From Mycoplasmopsis mucosicanis (GTDB lineage: Bacteria > Bacillota_I > Bacilli_A > Mycoplasmatales > Metamycoplasmataceae): a stretch of DNA of 64,000 bases. Positions 46,547-57,413 of the stretch are shown here, one piece after another; positions within the stretch are counted from its first letter, which is position 1; the number at the start of each line of letters is the position of its first letter. The translations under genes were made by a program, and so were the position numbers. The notes under the pieces are model-generated. The model searched no databases. It was not told the DNA's origin and was given only the letters and a program-made list of their open reading frames with translations. The DNA lies in the NCBI RefSeq assembly GCF_006546935.1, contig NZ_SMDN01000001.1:47183-111182 (forward strand). Direction: 5' to 3'.

Positions 46547-46783
46547 ATGCAAAAAATAGTTATAGGCAATGAAACAAATATTAATAAAGCACTCAAAAAT
46601 TTTGAGTTAGAATTAGATGAATGTTGAGAGAGTGGAGCAGATAATATTGAAGTTTATTTAATCCACCAAGACTCACAAAATATGTGAAATTCACTACTAA
46701 AATATTTACAAGAGCACTCTGACGAATTTAAATATGAAGTAGTCAAAGAATTTGAAAAATTATTGATAAATTTTGTTATATAG
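46547..46783 (+). CDS. Small acidic protein, hypothetical
   Basis: 78 residues, MQKIVIGNETNINKALKNFE, then LDECWESGADNIEVYLIHQD, NMWNSLLKYLQEHSDE. Two UGA Trp codons. A weak AGGAT lies before the ATG. Co-transcription with tmcAL is likely. Not recognised. Confidence 0.65.
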
Positions 46784-46790
46784 AATGCGT

Positions 46791-46830
46791 TTTTTACCAA
46801 TACTACTCAAAAATGTGTGTATTGGTAAAA
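46791..46830. repeat. Dispersed palindromic element, copy 9
   Basis: TTTTTACCAATACTACTCAA followed by AAATGTGTGTATTGGTAAAA. Perfect outer arms TTTTACCAATA / TATTGGTAAAA. Lies directly before the infC promoter. Confidence 0.8.
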
Positions 46831-46853
46831 AATTTTTTATTTTTCAATTCTTA

Positions 46854-47030
46854 TATAATCTATATTTTATGTTAAAATTAAAAAGCAATGTTTAATTGCA
46901 GAAAGTAGATCACATCTCACCTGATGGCCATATAGCCTTGGGTTTCTAGCTACAATTAAAAGTCATTTTATGAAGTAGTTTAGAAAGTGGTGAAACCACT
47001 TTAATTTTATTTATCTATTATTAAGGAGTT
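46854..47030 (+). promoter_or_regulatory. infC operon promoter and structured leader (possible L20 leader)
   Basis: TATAAT at 46854-46859, start near 46866, leader about 165 nt. It contains GCAAT / ATTGC, a GATCACATCTCACCTGATGG segment, and AAAGTGG / CCACTTT followed by a T-rich stretch (46983-47012). Autoregulatory L20-binding leaders are known before infC-rpmI-rplT in Firmicutes. The match here is by position and general structure, not by alignment. Confidence 0.5.
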
Positions 47031-47684
47031 ATTATACAACCTACAAATACAAAATCAAAAAAACCTGTTGCAGAACATATGATTAACAATAATATTCCGT
47101 TTTCAAAGGTATTTTTAATTGGACCAGAAGGCGAAAAATTAGGTGTTACACCAACTCGTCAGGCAATTGAAACTGCTAAAGAATATCGTATGGATTTAGT
47201 GTTAATTACTGTGGACCCTAAACCTATCGCAAGAATTTTAGATTATGGAAAATTCAAATACGAACGAAAGAAAAAACAAAAAGCTGCAAAGGAAAAACAA
47301 ACTATTATTCAAAATCGACAAATTCGTTTAACTGTAATGATTGGTGATCATGACTTGCAAGTTAAAGCTCGTAAAGCAAGAGAATTTTTACTTGATGGTG
47401 ATAGATTAAAAGTTAGTCTTAAATTTAGAGGTCGTGAAATATCGCGTCCTGAACTAGGTCATGAAACAATGAATAAGTTCTATAAACTAATAGAAGACAT
47501 AGCTGATATCACAAAAGAAGCGGTTTTGGTTAATAACAAGTTTCTTGATCTATATTTACAACCTAACAAAATAAAAGTTGCAAAATATAAAAAAGAAAAC
47601 AACATAGTAGATAAAAACACTACAAAAAGTTCTGAAAATTCAGATTCATCTAACGAAGATCAAGATGAAGATGATGCAGAATAA
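47031..47684 (+). CDS. infC: Translation initiation factor IF-3
   Basis: Binds the 30S subunit and polices start-codon choice. Protein 217 residues if it starts at the ATT at 47031; an ATA at 47034 is also in frame, and ATG 47079 would remove the N-terminal 16 residues. AAGGAG at 47023-47028 supports the non-canonical start (spacing 2 nt to ATT, 5 nt to ATA), as in other infC genes. NNNIPFSKVFLIGPEGEKLG, LVLITVDPKPIARILDYGKF and VSLKFRGREISRPELG are typical. The C-terminus has an acidic tail (SSENSDSSNEDQDEDDAE). Confidence 0.93.
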   Translation: MIQPTNTKSKKPVAEHMINNNIPFSKVFLIGPEGEKLGVTPTRQAIETAKEYRMDLVLITVDPKPIARILDYGKFKYERKKKQKAAKEKQTIIQNRQIRLTVMIGDHDLQVKARKAREFLLDGDRLKVSLKFRGREISRPELGHETMNKFYKLIEDIADITKEAVLVNNKFLDLYLQPNKIKVAKYKKENNIVDKNTTKSSENSDSSNEDQDEDDAE

Positions 47685-47698
47685 TTTAAGGAGTAAGC

Positions 47699-47887
47699 AT
47701 GCCTAAAATGAAAACTAAAAGTGCTCTTAAAAAACGTATCAAAATTACTGGTACAGGTAAAGTTTTAAGAGAACAAGCATACCGTTCACATTTAGCCCAA
47801 AATAAAACCACAAAACAAAAACGTCAAGCACGTAAATCTGTTCAAATGCACGCATCTGACATCAAAAGATTCAAAGGCTTATTTTAA
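47699..47887 (+). CDS. rpmI: 50S ribosomal protein L35
   Basis: 62 residues, [20 protein letters not shown] then Arg/Lys-rich, as in L35. AAGGAG precedes. Middle gene of the conserved infC-rpmI-rplT operon. Confidence 0.97.
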   Translation: MPKMKTKSALKKRIKITGTGKVLREQAYRSHLAQNKTTKQKRQARKSVQMHASDIKRFKGLF

Positions 47888-47909
47888 TAATTAAGGAGAA
47901 AACGAAACT

Positions 47910-48254
47910 ATGAGAGTTAAAGGCGGAACAGTTACAAGAGCTAGAAGAAAAAAATGATTAAAACTAGCTAAAGGTTATTTTGGACACAAATCAATAGGCT
48001 ATAAAGTTGCTAAACAAGCCGTTGTAAAATCATGAACATATGCATTTAGAGACCGTAAACAAGTAAAAAGAAACTTCAGAAAACTTTGAATTGCTCGTAT
48101 TAATGCAGCAGTTAGAGCACAAGGAGTTAATTATTCACAATTTATTAACGGACTCAAAAAAGCAAACGTATCAATTAATAGAAAAATGCTTTCTGAACTT
48201 GCAATTAATGAGCCAAAAGTATTTGCTTCATTAGTTGAACTTGCTACAAAATAA
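47910..48254 (+). CDS. rplT: 50S ribosomal protein L20
   Basis: 114 residues. [55 protein letters not shown] match L20. Three UGA Trp codons hide it from a standard ORF scan. AAGGAG precedes. L20 is the known repressor of its own operon in Bacillus. Confidence 0.97.
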
Positions 48255-48263
48255 GATATTAAT

Positions 48264-48294
48264 AAACTAGGTTAATTCCTAGTTTTTTATTTTA
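48264..48294 (+). terminator. Terminator of infC-rpmI-rplT
   Basis: AACTAGG, TTAATT, CCTAGTT, TTTTATTTT. Confidence 0.9.
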
Positions 48295-48392
48295 AATAAT
48301 GAAAAATATATGAAAATATTACCAAATTCAATTTTTAATTCAATATTAAGTCCATTATTAACTAATAAATATTTTAATAAAATAAATATATA

Positions 48393-48459
48393 TATAATAA
48401 TAGCGATACAAAAGGTATCATGAGCAATGAAAATTGCGTTATTCTGGAGGCATATAAAA
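48393..48459 (+). promoter_or_regulatory. Promoter and leader of the BMP transporter operon
   Basis: TATAAT at 48393-48398 and a leader of about 55 nt. The leader has two small hairpins (GATAC AAAAG GTATC, and GCAAT GAAA ATTGC) and CTGGAGG at 48444-48450. No riboswitch consensus was found. Confidence 0.6.
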
Positions 48460-49860
48460 ATGAAACATAAATTACTATTATCTTTAGGTGCTAGTTCAGT
48501 ACTTGGACTAGTTCCTGCTGTGACTGTTGCATGTGCAGTGCGTGCATATGATCACCCTCTTGCTCCATCTGTGGCAACTGCAAATGTTGTACTTAATGAT
48601 AAATTCAATCTTACTGATGAACAAGCTAAAGAAGCTCCATCAATTGTGCTTATTAATGATGGTGGTGATATCAATGATAAATCATTCAACCAATCTGCTT
48701 GAGAAGGTGTTTTAAACTTCACAAGAAAACAAAACAAATATCCAATTTCAAAAATTGGTGTTCAAGACGTTAAAAATGGGGAATATGTAAAAGCATATCA
48801 AGCTGCTTTAGATAGTAAATTTAAAATCTGAGTAGCTCCTGGTTTTCTACACGCTAAACACTTAAAATCATTCTTCAGCAATCCTGAAAATGTAAAAAAA
48901 TTTAAAGAAAATGGTTCAAAAATTATTGGTGCTGATTATGCAAGTGGTTTAGACTTAAAATCACACTACCAAGACTTCAATGTTAGAGAAGGTGCATGAA
49001 TCGCTGGTTATGCAGCTGCAATGTTTTTATCTAATGAAGCAGAAGCAAAAGATAGAACATTTACATCATTTGGTGGTGGTAACTTCGCTGGTGTAACTGA
49101 CTTTATTGAAGGTTTCTATAAAGGTGTTTGATACTGAAACTCACAACAAACAGATGAAAACAAAAAAGTACACTCAACAGAAGCAAACGTAAACTTAAGT
49201 ACTGGTTTTAATGCTACTGAACCAAAAATGGCAACTGCAGTTCAACAATCAACTGCTTCTGGAGCTAAATTAATTCTTCCAGTTGCTGGACCTGCAACAT
49301 TTGTTGTTCTTGATGACCCTACATTTACAAGTCAAAACAAATATATAGTTGGTGTTGATACAGACCAAGCACAAGCTACTGAAAAAGGTAAAAACAGATT
49401 CTTTACTTCAATATTGAAAAATCTAAGTCAATCTACATATGATATTGTTGGACTTTTAGCAACAACTCCTACATCAAATAACTGAGAAGAACTATGAAAA
49501 AGTATTGAAGGTAAATTAGGTGTTGATAAACAACTTGATTCAGAAATTGATAGTGACAAACACAAAACAAATGATAGAGTTCTCAAAGGTGGAATTGATG
49601 AAAAATGAGTTGATGTATCAAGTACATACATCGATGGTGATAAAAAAACTCTAGCAGAACAAGCATTAGTTAAAGCTAAAGCGTTGTTTGAAGAACTTAA
49701 AAAAGCAAAAGATACTGATCCAACTGAAATGTACAAAACTCTTTTAAGTAAAAAAGCTAAAAAAGGTTCTACAGATTACTCAACTAGTGAAACTAAAGAA
49801 AAACCAGCAGCAGTGTCTGTAATTGAAGAGCTTGCAAAAGAATTATTGATTAAAAGATAA
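48460..49860 (+). CDS. BMP-family substrate-binding lipoprotein
   Basis: 466 residues. Signal MKHKLLLSLGASSVLGLVPA, lipobox TVAC. The BMP/Med fold shows in SIVLINDGGDINDKSFNQSA, YKGVWYWNSQ, GADYASGLDLKSHYQDF, YIVGVDTDQAQ and GAKLILPVAGPA. BMP lipoproteins bind purine nucleosides in spirochaetes and mycoplasmas. Start chosen at 48460 after CTGGAGG, not at the upstream in-frame Met. Overlaps the ATPase ATG by 1 nt. Confidence 0.92.
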
Positions 49861-52169
49861 TGTTTGCTGTTGAATTTAGAAATATAACTAAAACTTTTCC
49901 CGGAATTATTGCTAATAGTGATGTTAGTTTCAAAATTAAAAAAGGAACTATACATGCACTAATTGGTGAAAACGGGGCTGGAAAAAGCACTTTAATGTCC
50001 ATTTTGTTCGGTCTTTACGAACAAACTAGTGGAGAAATACTAGTAAATGGCAACAAAGTGCTTTTTACTGGACCAAATGATGCTAATGAAGCAGGAATAG
50101 GAATGGTCCATCAGCACTTTAAATTAGTTGATATATACACAAACCTAGATAACATAATTTTAGGTGATGAATGAGTTAAAAAATTTGATGTAATAAACAG
50201 AAATATTGCCATCAAAAAAATTAAAGCATTGCAAAACACCTATAACTTGCACTTTGATTTATTCCAAAAATCAGGTGATGCAACTGTTTCAACTCAACAA
50301 AAAGTTGAAATTATGAAGATGCTTTATCGTGGAAACGAAATTTTGGTTTTCGATGAACCAACTGCAGTTTTAACCGATGAAGAAATTCAAGGTTTGCTAC
50401 AATCTTTTGAAATATTTAAAAAAGCAGGCAAAACAATAATTTTTATATCGCATAAACTAAAAGAAATCGAGCAAGTTGCAGACACTGCAACTGTGCTTAG
50501 ACTTGGTAAGGTTGCGGGTAACTTTGATGTTAAAAATACAACAACTGAAGAACTTATTAAAGCAATGGTAGGTTCAGATGTTATTGAAGTCAAAAATAGT
50601 ATGCCAGCAACTAGAGAAGATGTCGTTTTTTCACTTAAAAACATTTCAACACACAACTTACACAAGAATCTAAAAAATATTTCTTTTGATGTACATGCAG
50701 GTGAAATATTTGCAATTGCAGGTATTTCAGGTAATGGACAAGAGGAACTTGAACACGTTGTTGGTGGTTTAGTTTCTCCTTCAAAAGGTTCAATCTTTTT
50801 ACGTGTCAAAGATAACAAAAATAACACATATGCATTAAAAGACATAACCAAAAAATCTGCATATGTTCGTAGCAAAGATCATATGGCTTATATACCAGCC
50901 GATCGACACCACCATGGTGTAATTCTTGACTATACAATTGAAGAAAACTCAATTATTAGACGTCTATGAGATAAACAATTTCAATCACTTGGTGTTCTAA
51001 AGCAAAAAAATATTGCTAAGTTCACTGATGAAATTATTCAAAAATATGATGTTCGTAGCTCACAAGGTGCAAAAAGTATAGCTCGTTCTCTTTCAGGTGG
51101 AAACCAGCAAAAATTCATTGTTGGTCGAGAGATGCTTTTCGACCATGACTTCATAATCATAGTTCAACCTACTAGAGGTATGGATATTGGTGCAATTACT
51201 AATATTCACTCAGAGATAATTAAAGAAAAGCAAAATGGAAAAGCTATTCTACTTATTTCTTATGAACTTGATGAAGTTTTAGCATTAGCTGACACTATTG
51301 CAGTTATCAATGAAGGTAGAATCTTATCGATTCAAGATGCAAAAGACGTATCCAGACAACAAATTGGTAAATTTATGTCTTCAAGCACCAACGATAACGC
51401 TGACATTTGATTCGATCCTGAAAACGTTGATGAATCACGTGAAAGTTATTTAAACATTGTTGAAAAAAAATACAATTCACTCATTGAAAAATCAAAACTC
51501 AATATTGCAACACTAAAATCAGCGCTTTATATTGCTAAAACTACTCGCGCAAGCAAAGATCATCTTGACGAAATAAAACAAAACTTTAAAGAAGCACAAC
51601 AACAGCTTCAACAAGTTCAAAATGAACACAAAAATCAAATAAAAGAAGCTAAAAATAATTTTGAAATTATCTTCTATCAAAAATTAGACGAAGAGCATGC
51701 TGATATCTGATTTGATGCTAACAACATTCAAAAATCAATGAGTAATTATTTAAAAATTACTAATCTTAAATATGTTGCTCTAATTAAAAAACAAAAATTG
51801 AACATTGAATCATTAAGACATCAAAATAAACAATTTAATAAGCAATTTTTAGCTGAAATTAAAGAATGTGATTTAAACTTTGAACAAATCTACAATCAAC
51901 AACAAGAACTTGAAGAAAAAGAACTTTGGTTTGACAAAGATAACAAACAAGAGTCTAAAAATAAACTTTTAGCCTCAATATCTACAAAATACAATGATCT
52001 TAATAAAGATATAAATGAAAATATAAACTTGGCCCTTCAACAAATCAAGCAACTTAATCAAGAACTAAAATCTGAAATTAATGATATTAATGCAAATTTT
52101 GAAGAAATTTTCAATCAAAAATTAAACGAAGTTAAAGGAGAGGAGGAAGCAATAAACAATGCAGTCTAA
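49860..52169 (+). CDS. Simple sugar/nucleoside ABC transporter ATP-binding protein with C-terminal coiled-coil extension
   Basis: 769 residues; homologues (NupA/YufO type) are about 500. Two NBDs: first Walker A GENGAGKS (36-43), Q-loop MVHQHFKL, signature degenerate (VSTQQKVEI where LSVGEQQ is usual), Walker B ILVFDEPTAVL. The second NBD has a degenerate Walker A (ISGNGQEEL) and complete SLSGGNQQK and QPTRGMDIGA, as usual in the family. From about residue 515 follows a 250-residue Lys/Gln/Glu/Asn-rich helical tail containing two WFD-type repeats (IWFDPENV, IWFDANNI, LWFDKDNK). UGA Trp frequent. Confidence 0.93.
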
Positions 52170-54255
52170 TCGTACAAATATTAAACAAGCATTCGCAACA
52201 TTTGGCCAAAAAATGTCAGAATTTATAAGACGTGATAAAACAAAATCAACTGGCCGAAAAGTCGCCTCTTCATTATGAGCGCTTGGATTTGGTATATTCA
52301 TTGCACTTTTATATATGGTGCTAAACTCAGGAATATCAAAAAATATTGCTCTAAACCCTTTTGATATATTTAAAGTAATCTTTGAAAGCTTTAAAGAATC
52401 AAGAAAAGAATATATCATTAATTTCTTCCTTATTTTTGGATTTAGTTCATTTGCATGTGCTATTAGTTTTAAAGCCGGACTCTTTAATATAGGGATTCCA
52501 GGTCAAATGATGGCGACTGGTTTTACTTCATTTGCACTATTTATCCATTGAGGACACAATAATACCAACCAAGTAACACCTTCACATCTTGTTATAGCAT
52601 TAATTGCTTCTGTAGCACTTGCAGCATTATTAGGAATAATTGCTGGTGTATTAAAAGCATACTTAAATGTACACGAAGTTATTACCACAATAATGCTTAA
52701 CTGAATAGTTGTTGGTATTTCAATGGCTTTATTTCAACTTTCATCTGCTCCTTTATTCTGAAAAGGTTTAGATCCAAAACAAATAGCATATTACTTCAGC
52801 GTTGAAAATGAGGGTGTCACACCTGGAGCCATTACAATTTCACAAAATGTTAAAAATATATTCAGTATCATTGGTCTTGTTTCACTCATTGGTTTAGTAA
52901 TTATTGGAGCATTTATATTTAGTTTCACATCTTTAGGTTACAAAATAAAAATGCTAGGGATATCAAAAACCAATGGTAAATACATGGGTGTAAATGATAA
53001 ATTACTAACCATTATAATTCTAGGTGCTTCAGGAGGAATTAGTGGTATTGCCGGCTTCTTCTATTATGTTGTAGCACCTTCACCTTTATATGGTAGCATA
53101 ACTCAACCATTAGCAATTGGTTTTGAAAGTATTGCAATTAGCCTTTTAGCCTTAAACTCACCTGTTGGTATATTGTTTACAAGTTTATTCTATACAGGTA
53201 TTTACAATGCTCGTCAACCTCTTCAATTTGCACCTACATTCGTTAAACAAGAAGACATTCAAGTTATTACTTCGCTTATTCTTTATCTTGCAGCTACCTC
53301 ATTAATGTTTCTTAACTTTAAACCTGCTCGATACTTTACATTATTAGCATTCCTACAACGTGATTATCGTACGCGAGCTAATAAAAAATTGTTCAGATTA
53401 CAGCTTAAACGTCATCGTCTAATTCGAAGTTATGAACTCAAAGTTCATAAACTTAAACTCAATGTAAGTAAAGTAAATCTTGTTGAATTTGAGCAAAAAC
53501 TCAATGAAATTGAGCTTAAACACCAAAGACAAATGCTTAAAAACAATGTTTTATCACAACGAGCACACACACTTATCTTGCATGCTAACCAAGTTCATGA
53601 ATTGCAAATTCAACTTCACCAAGCTAAATTAAATTACATTACTCAAAAACATATTTATCAAGATAAACAAAAACAATTGCAAAGAAATGTGTTAGCATTG
53701 CAAAACTCTACTCATAAAATTAATCAACAAAACGCATTTTGAAAACTACAAACCAGACTTAATGATGCAAAACTAGCAAAACTTGCTCAAAAATGTGCTC
53801 AAATTCAAACACAAATAAAAGAGTTAAAAAACACTCATAGTGATGAAATCAGCACATGAACATCATTTAAAGCGGCCCTTTCATCTCTACAAACTGATAG
53901 ATTAAGTTTGCAAGCAGATACAATTTCTAAAGCTCAAAAAATTAAAAACTTGCAATTAGAATTGAAAAAAATAACAAACCAATTTTTAAGCAAAGCAATG
54001 AATTATAAAAATAGTGACCAAGAAACTATTGAATATTTTGAAAGCATAAACGCACAAAAATACCAAATTCTTAATGAAATGAAAGAATTAGGTAGCGATG
54101 CTAAATTCAAAATAAAACAACAATACACCGCATCTGTTAAAAATACAAAAAATAGTTTTAAAGAACTATTCAATTCATTTATCAAAGAACAAATCACAAT
54201 GTTTAAGGAGTGCTACAGAGCAAAACTAAACACCAGCAAAATGGAGGTAAAATAA
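52159..54255 (+). CDS. Simple sugar/nucleoside ABC transporter permease with C-terminal coiled-coil extension
   Basis: 698 residues; family usually about 350. The membrane core (about residues 40-395) shows FSSFACAISFKAGLFNIGIPGQM, VTTIMLNWIVV, LASGGISGIAGFFYYV and LAIGFESIAISLLALNSP. Residues about 395-698 form a hydrophilic helical segment rich in Lys, Gln, His and Leu (for example RLQLKRHRLIRSYELKVHKLK). AGGAGAGGAGG precedes the ATG, which overlaps the ATPase gene by 11 nt. Frame intact. Confidence 0.92.
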
Positions 54256-55215
54256 ATGTTATTATTAAATTTATCTGTCAATGTCTATAATAACCTTATT
54301 ATATTCTTCTGTTTATTTGCACTCGGTGGAATAAGTGGTTTATTCTGTGAAAAAGTTGGTATTGTAAACATTGGTATTAACGGGATGATGGTAATTGGTG
54401 CAGCCACATATCTCTCATTTGCAGATATTATGTCCAAAGTTTATCCAGGTGGTGCAAATAATGTTCCAGGTGGCTTTATAATACTTGGTACAATAGTTGC
54501 AATGCTATTTGCTGCATTATTCGCACTACTTCATGGTTATGCAACTATTAAATTAAAAAGTGAACACACAATCAGTGGTTTTGCTATCAACCTTCTAGCT
54601 TTTGGACTAGCTATTCTTCTTCTTGAAATATTTGGAAATGGTTCAAAAAGACCTGCTAATACAATAGCTCAACTACAATATAATCTTAATGTTGGTGCAA
54701 CAGTGCCTCTAGATTTAATCTCATTTAAACTTGTTGTTACATTGCTAGTTATTGCAATCGGTGCATTTGCACTATACAAAACTCGTTGAGGTCTTAGATA
54801 TAGATCAGTTGGTGAAAATCCTCAAGCTGCTGATGTTGCAGGAATTAATGTTTATAGCATTAAATGACAAGGAATTTTAATTTCTGGTGCTATTGCAGGT
54901 ATTGCAGGTGCAATCTTTGCACAAAACCTAGGTTCTTCATTCAACGGTGATGTTAGAGGTTATGGTTATCTAGCTTTAGCAATCATGATTATGGGTCAAT
55001 GAAACATATTTATTGTTTCAGGTATCTCATTAATATTCTCATTCTTATATGCACTTTCATTCTCTTCAGGTACATGAATTCCTGAATTAAGACAATATAG
55101 TGGTATGTTAACTATTACTCCATATGTTCTTTCATTAATTGTTATTATGCTTACAGCTCGCAAGTCGCATGCCCCTGCTGCTTCGGGTAAAGTATATGAC
55201 AAATCAATTCGTTAA
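54256..55215 (+). CDS. Simple sugar/nucleoside ABC transporter permease (second subunit)
   Basis: 319 residues, normal length, no extension. GISGLFCEKVGIVNIGINGMMV, YATIKLKSEHTISGFAINLLA, RYRSVGENPQAADVAGINV, LISGAIAGIAGAIFAQ match the BMP-associated permease. Starts right after the stop of the first permease with GGAGG in range. Terminator follows. Confidence 0.94.
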
Positions 55216-55224
55216 AACCACATC

Positions 55225-55252
55225 AAAACTAGGCATCTTTGCCTAGTTTTTT
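55225..55252 (+). terminator. Terminator of the BMP transporter operon
   Basis: AAAACTAGGC, ATCTTT, GCCTAGTTTT, TTCTTT. Confidence 0.9.
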
Positions 55253-55260
55253 CTTTACTT

Positions 55261-55302
55261 TTTTTGACCAATATACACACTTATGAGTATATTTGGGCAA
55301 AA
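55261..55302. repeat. Dispersed palindromic element, copy 10
   Basis: TTTTTGACCAATATACACAC followed by TTATGAGTATATTTGGGCAA. Arms slightly diverged; intergenic, just after a terminator. Confidence 0.7.
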
Positions 55303-55397
55303 TTTACACTGCTTAAAGCCTCTAAATAACCAATACAATATGTACAATAATTACACCAAATTTGATAGAATTAAAGCAATAATGCTAAGGAGAAAAT

Positions 55398-56216
55398 ATG
55401 TCTAAAATATTTGCTTTTGATCTTGATGGAACTCTATTTATGCAGGCCAACGATATGCATCCAAACACACAAATTGCACTACGCAACGCTCAAAAATTAG
55501 GCCATCACAATCTCATTTCTACTGGCCGATCATTACCAAACATCTTAGTTTCGCTTGGCGAAAATGTCAATATGTTTAGTTATATAGTCGCTTCAAATGG
55601 ATCTGTGCTTTATAACACTACCACAAAACAAATTAGCATTCTAGGAAATGTTGCTCTTGATGCTTTTGAAATCCTTTTTGACGCTACTCTCAATCACAAC
55701 TACATTATGCGTATAGACACAACGCAAGAAACTACATCATATCTCAATTCCTCTCAACCACCACAGTGACTAAGCAAACAAAACGTTATGGACATAAACA
55801 AGTTCAAAGTATGCGACCAACAAGAATTTAAACGCTTTGCCTTGCAAAATAAAGACCAAATTGTACAGATGGCTTTACGTGGTCCTAAGGACGAAATTTA
55901 CCGCGAATTTCTTAAGATACAAGAAAAACTTGGCCAAAAATATGAGGTTAAATACACAAATGAAGTCTATGTTGATATCAATGCAAAAGACATAAATAAG
56001 TGAAGTGGTGTTAAATATGCGGCCAATAAACTCAATATAAGCACAAGTGATGTCTATTGCTTTGGTGACTCAGGCAATGACATAGAAATGCTAAAATATG
56101 CCGGCATTGGTGTTGCTATGGGTAATGCAACACAAGATGCAAAAGGGGCTGCCGATATAATAATTGGTGATAATAAAAGCGATGCTATAGCAACATTTAT
56201 CAACGAAACAATTTAG
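55398..56216 (+). CDS. Cof-type HAD-superfamily phosphatase
   Basis: 272 residues. Motif I FAFDLDGTLF (Asp nucleophile), motif II STGRS, a conserved Lys (VKYAANKL region), and motif III/IV CFGDSGNDIEMLKYAGIGVAMGNA. Type IIB cap between. Probably dephosphorylates sugar phosphates, flavin or pyridoxal phosphates; substrate not predictable. AAGGAGAAA before the ATG. UGA Trp at 55768 and 56001. Confidence 0.9.
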
Positions 56217-56229
56217 CAACAAAAAAATG

Positions 56230-56267
56230 ACGAAAACACTGATATTTGAGTAGTTTTCGTTATTTTT
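56230..56267 (+). terminator. HAD gene terminator, possibly a palindromic-element derivative (copy 11)
   Basis: ACGAAAAC ... TTTGAGTA ... GTTTTCGT, then TATTTTTT. Arms resemble those of repeat copies 1 and 6 (ACGAAAA, TTTTCGT) and a TTGAGTA core remains. Confidence 0.6.
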
Positions 56268-56477
56268 TATCACTATAATTTGATTTAATACACGCACTAT
56301 TGTATGTGCATGTTTGAATTTATTTTAGCTTAATATCTATGTTGTTACTCAGCACAAGACACAATGGACAAAATTTACCTAAACACTGAATTTTCAGTAT
56401 TTTATGACTAAATAACTACTGATATTTTGACTCAACCACAATAAAAATATACAAGTGTACCTTAATATTAATGAATT

Positions 56478-56518
56478 AAATAAAAGAAAAACTCCTATAA
56501 CTTTATATAGGAGTTTTT
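56478..56518 (-). terminator. Terminator of the 56520 membrane gene
   Basis: Minus strand AAAAACTCCTATA / TATAGGAGTTTTT hairpin followed by CTTTTATTT. Confidence 0.85.
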
Positions 56519-56519
56519 A

Positions 56520-57230
56520 CTATTTAAATCTTGCAAGATATGCTTTTCATACTTGATTATCAATATTGTTAGCATCAATAAGTGAAAAATCAAGAATGCT
56601 TAATAAATAAAGAAAACTCTTTTTGAACTCATTATCTTTTTTAAATAATTTGAAAAATAATGCAATAAATTTTGTTGACCATAGAAGAATTCTATAGTTG
56701 CTATATCCATTTAAGTTAACTTTAACAAATGAAGGTAATGAAATGCTTTCATTAGTGTCTAAATGTTCGAAATTAGGTGTTTGAACGCTTTGAGAATCTT
56801 TGTTGCATATTTTTTTCAATGATTTTACTTCCTTAAAAATAACGATTTGTATTACAAAAAATACAATTGTCAAAATCAAAGCAAAATTAGAAACAAACAA
56901 AAAAATGTGAAAGACTATGTTAGGGACATTGTCATACATTTTGATAAGTCCAAATGCGAAGAACACCACACTCGAAAAAATAGCACAAATTGCAAGAATA
57001 CTGAACCAAATTCAGCTTAATACTCCAATTTTTTTATATACATACTCAAGCGCATTTAAAGAAGTTGGTATATTGTTTTTGATGCGTTCAGGTAGCACGA
57101 TTAGTCTTAACATCTTTATAAAACTGCTAAAACCAAAAGATGTAATAAATAGTGTAGCAATGATGAGTGGAACTACAATAATGTTTAATGCTCACACTGC
57201 AAAAACTCAAATATCTATAGATAAAATCAT
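56520..57230 (-). CDS. Membrane protein, unknown function
   Basis: 236 residues. Four hydrophobic segments (about 5-30, 77-100, 108-133 region) then a charged C-terminal half with FIALFFKLFKKD. The first Trp residues are UGA (SIDIW, AVW). No ribosome binding site; TATAAT lies 20 nt before the ATG, leaving a leader of about 14 nt. Not recognised. Confidence 0.7.
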
Positions 57231-57413
57231 AATTAGTTATCTCACTTAAAATTATATAAATTAATAATACTTTAGTTTTGTGTAATTTTGATTAAAATTT
57301 ACACCCGCGCAGCAAGACTAAAAAGTCCACTGTAGAAAATCAATTTAACAAATGTTCATTAAAGTTTAGAAATCAATTGGTACATCAAATAATTTATTTT
57401 TTAGGTGCTTGAG

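Larger units (their letters stand above)
56217..56519. other. Intergenic region after the HAD gene
   Basis: 303 nt between convergent genes. It holds two terminator hairpins and a repeat-related palindrome. The middle (about 56270-56475) is AT-rich with no recognised feature. Confidence 0.6.

Noticed and set aside
48399-48459. Purine or deoxyguanosine riboswitch before the BMP operon
   Set aside because: The leader is only about 55 nt with two small hairpins; no three-way junction or conserved purine-aptamer nucleotides.
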